54,361 nt of DNA from Hyphomonas sp. UBA5111. GTDB lineage: Bacteria; Pseudomonadota; Alphaproteobacteria; Caulobacterales; Hyphomonadaceae. Positions 52,930-54,361 of this stretch are shown here, piece by piece. The stretch lies in assembly GCA_002414505.1 (NCBI GenBank), contig DHZF01000157.1, forward strand, positions 305 through 54,665, read 5' to 3'. Below the pieces are notes generated by a model that was given only the letters and a program-made list of their open reading frames with translations, was not told where the DNA came from and did no database searches. Position 1 is the first letter of the stretch, and every line of letters starts with the position of its first letter. The translations under genes and the position numbers were made by a program.

Positions 52930-53609
52930 GTGAGAGCATGGCCCATTCTGAATATGGTCTCTGGTTCCTGGTGATCCTGAACTCGGCCATCTTCATCATT
53001 TTCGCGTTCAGTTTTGCAAAACCATCCAAGTCAAAAGACTGGACGTCATTTGGCGCCTTTAGCGGTTTTGTGATCGCTCTTTTTACCGAGATGTATGGCT
53101 TCCCGCTTTCGATTTACTTCCTCTCGCCATGGCTTGAATCGCAGTTTCCCGACATCAATTGGTTCGCCCATGATTCCGGGCATTTCTGGGAGATGATTTT
53201 CGGCTGGCAAGGCAATCCACATTTTGGCCCATTCCACTTTGCCAGCCTCGGCTTCATCTTGCTGGGTTTTAGCGTTCTGTCATGGGGGTGGCCGATCCTG
53301 CACGGGGCGCTGCGCAGTGGAAAGCTTGCCAAAACCGGCATTTATGCCCGCATGCGCCACCCGCAATATGCCGGCTTCGTGCTGATCATGTTTGGGTTCC
53401 TGCTGCAATGGCCGACCATCCTTACCCTGATCATGTTCCCGGTTCTGGTGTTCATGTATGTCCGTCTTGCCCTCAGAGAGGAGAAGGACGCCGAAGCCGC
53501 ATTCGGCCACGAGTATCGCGCCTACGCCGCGGTCACTCCGCGCTTCTGGCCGCGTTGGGGACGCTTAGAGACCCTCACGCAATCCCGCCCGAATGATTTG
53601 CCTTCCTAG
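52926..53609 (+). CDS. Isoprenylcysteine carboxylmethyltransferase (ICMT) family protein
   Basis: A 227-residue membrane protein with about five helices. The C-terminal half carries the ICMT/PEMT signature: TGIYARMRHPQYAGFVLIMFGFLLQWPT and LREEKDAEAAFGHEYRAYAAVTPRFWPRWG. Bacterial members in copper operons are common but their substrates are uncertain. It closes the copper unit that began with the YHS gene. Confidence 0.83.
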   Translation: MSESMAHSEYGLWFLVILNSAIFIIFAFSFAKPSKSKDWTSFGAFSGFVIALFTEMYGFPLSIYFLSPWLESQFPDINWFAHDSGHFWEMIFGWQGNPHFGPFHFASLGFILLGFSVLSWGWPILHGALRSGKLAKTGIYARMRHPQYAGFVLIMFGFLLQWPTILTLIMFPVLVFMYVRLALREEKDAEAAFGHEYRAYAAVTPRFWPRWGRLETLTQSRPNDLPS

Positions 53610-53623
53610 CCCTTCTCATTCTT

Positions 53624-53649
53624 GCGATCCGCCGGACCAGGCGGATCGC
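53624..53649 (+). terminator. Perfect 10-bp hairpin after the ICMT gene
   Basis: GCGATCCGCC at 53624-53633 and GGCGGATCGC at 53640-53649 form a perfect stem with a six-base loop, 15 bases after the stop. No T-run follows. It likely ends the copper unit. Confidence 0.65.
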
Positions 53650-53717
53650 GGAACTGAGGGATACCTAAACATTCAAGTTTACACTGCTACAGGCTCATCC
53701 AGCTTGAAGGAGGCAAT

Positions 53718-54361
53718 ATGCAGCACAAGAGCTTCGGCCTCGTTCTAGCCGGCGGCGGGGCGCGCGGAATGGCCCATGTGGGCGCCCTCAGAGCGCTCAA
53801 CCATCTTGGATATTATCCAAGAGTTGTTGCGGGAGTTTCGATCGGCGCGCTTGTCGCGGCGACTTATTCGCTCAATCCGAACTGGCACCTGGACTTGAGA
53901 GAGATGGATGTATCGGGCTTCCCTCGCCTGCCAGAGCTCAAAACGCATGGCCTAAAGGAAAGGCTCAAAAGTTTTATATTGGCTGGACGTGATCTGAAGT
54001 CTTTAACCTTTGGATGGGGCATTGGTGAGCACACGGTCGACTGGGGCCGTTCGGTGATCGAAGATTTAACCCTTGGCAAAGACCTGCAGCAAGGCCGTGT
54101 GGAAACCCTGATTACGGCAACGGATATTCTGAGCGGTGAAAGGATCATTAAAACAAAGGGGCATGCGGTCGATGCGGTTTATGCCAGCTCGGCGATCGCC
54201 GGCATCTTACCACCTTTTGAAGACGGCGAGCATCTCCTGGTTGATGGCGGCTACTCTGATAGCTCACCCGTGGACATTGTCAGAAATGCAGGCGTCGATT
54301 GCGTTATCACGCTCGATCCGGGTCAACGCATTAGCGATTATCCGCCTCAAAATGGGCTGGA
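53718..54361 (+). CDS. Patatin-like phospholipase, N-terminal part
   Basis: The gene runs off the right edge; about 214 residues are visible. The oxyanion motif LAGGGARGMAHVG is near residue 10, the nucleophile elbow GVSIGAL near 40 and the catalytic Asp in LVDGGYSDSSP near 175, so the Ser-Asp dyad is complete. It belongs to the RssA/YlbK-like patatin group of lipid acyl hydrolases. AAGGAGG stands five bases before ATG 53718. There is no signal peptide. Confidence 0.9.
   Translation, partial: MQHKSFGLVLAGGGARGMAHVGALRALNHLGYYPRVVAGVSIGALVAATYSLNPNWHLDLREMDVSGFPRLPELKTHGLKERLKSFILAGRDLKSLTFGWGIGEHTVDWGRSVIEDLTLGKDLQQGRVETLITATDILSGERIIKTKGHAVDAVYASSAIAGILPPFEDGEHLLVDGGYSDSSPVDIVRNAGVDCVITLDPGQRISDYPPQNGL

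Overview
The window reads as an accessory stretch of an alphaproteobacterial chromosome. The homodimeric, transketolase-like pyruvate dehydrogenase E1, the CopA/CopB copper pair, the AidB-type dehydrogenase, the DUF3141 gene and the ECF sigma promoters all fit that class. A marine or aquatic family such as Hyphomonadaceae/Maricaulaceae is possible, but that is inference. Genes are tightly packed, with many ATGA-type overlaps. The only clearly AT-rich stretch is about 2940-3320. I saw no rRNA, tRNA, CRISPR array or intact insertion sequence.

Layout. (1) 1-1221: 3' end of an E1 dehydrogenase gene and a hotdog thioesterase, closed by two overlapping hairpins. (2) 1406-2937 (-): an AbiE-type toxin/antitoxin pair, then about 600 bp of AT-rich DNA without a gene. 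(3) 3527-22812 (+): a copper and efflux island. Three near-identical palindromes of the form ATACCC-N5-GGGTAT, which look like CsoR-family operators, stand before three transcription units: copL-position/copA/copB/DUF2231; a truncated copB/SHOCT/second DUF2231/acyltransferase/unknown/AraC; and DUF5676/Cu-ATPase/DUF411/APC permease/ion channel. A YbhGFSR-like ABC exporter and a DUF6629 protein follow. No CsoR gene is visible in the window. (4) 23043-27688 (+): a second multicopper oxidase, an HTH-TPR regulator broken by a frameshift, a periplasmic rhodanese and a half-size GDT1 protein.

(5) 27818-35375 (-): a seven-gene arginine deiminase operon (porin, YfcC-type carrier, arcA, arcB, arcC, thioesterase, and a Rieske protein with swapped domain order). 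(6) 35560-40694 (+): methyltransferase, AidB-like dehydrogenase, a protease remnant on the other strand, NhaA and two small membrane-associated proteins. (7) 40695-43857: PPK2 and a cyclopropane-fatty-acid synthase (-), then a divergent ECF sigma factor with a Cys/His-rich tail and a 50-residue Lys/Cys protein (+). (8) 43902-53609 (+): a DUF3141 protein with a PHA-synthase-like triad, acetate kinase, phosphate acyltransferase, thiolase, FabI, YHS protein, CopB-type Cu-ATPase and three small or membrane proteins. A patatin-like phospholipase is cut by the right edge.

How it fits together. The left half handles copper by periplasmic oxidation, outer-membrane binding and cytoplasmic export. The right half is rich in enzymes that make ATP without respiration: carbamate kinase, acetate kinase and PPK2. 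Four copies of one sequence, TGTAAYG-N15-CGTCT, stand before the arginine operon, the cfa-ppk2 operon and two small genes. The ECF sigma gene lies among them. My main hypothesis is that this sigma factor, sensing metal or redox state through its Cys tail, runs a stress/energy-reserve regulon. The second Cu-ATPase at the far right ties copper to the same low-oxygen setting.
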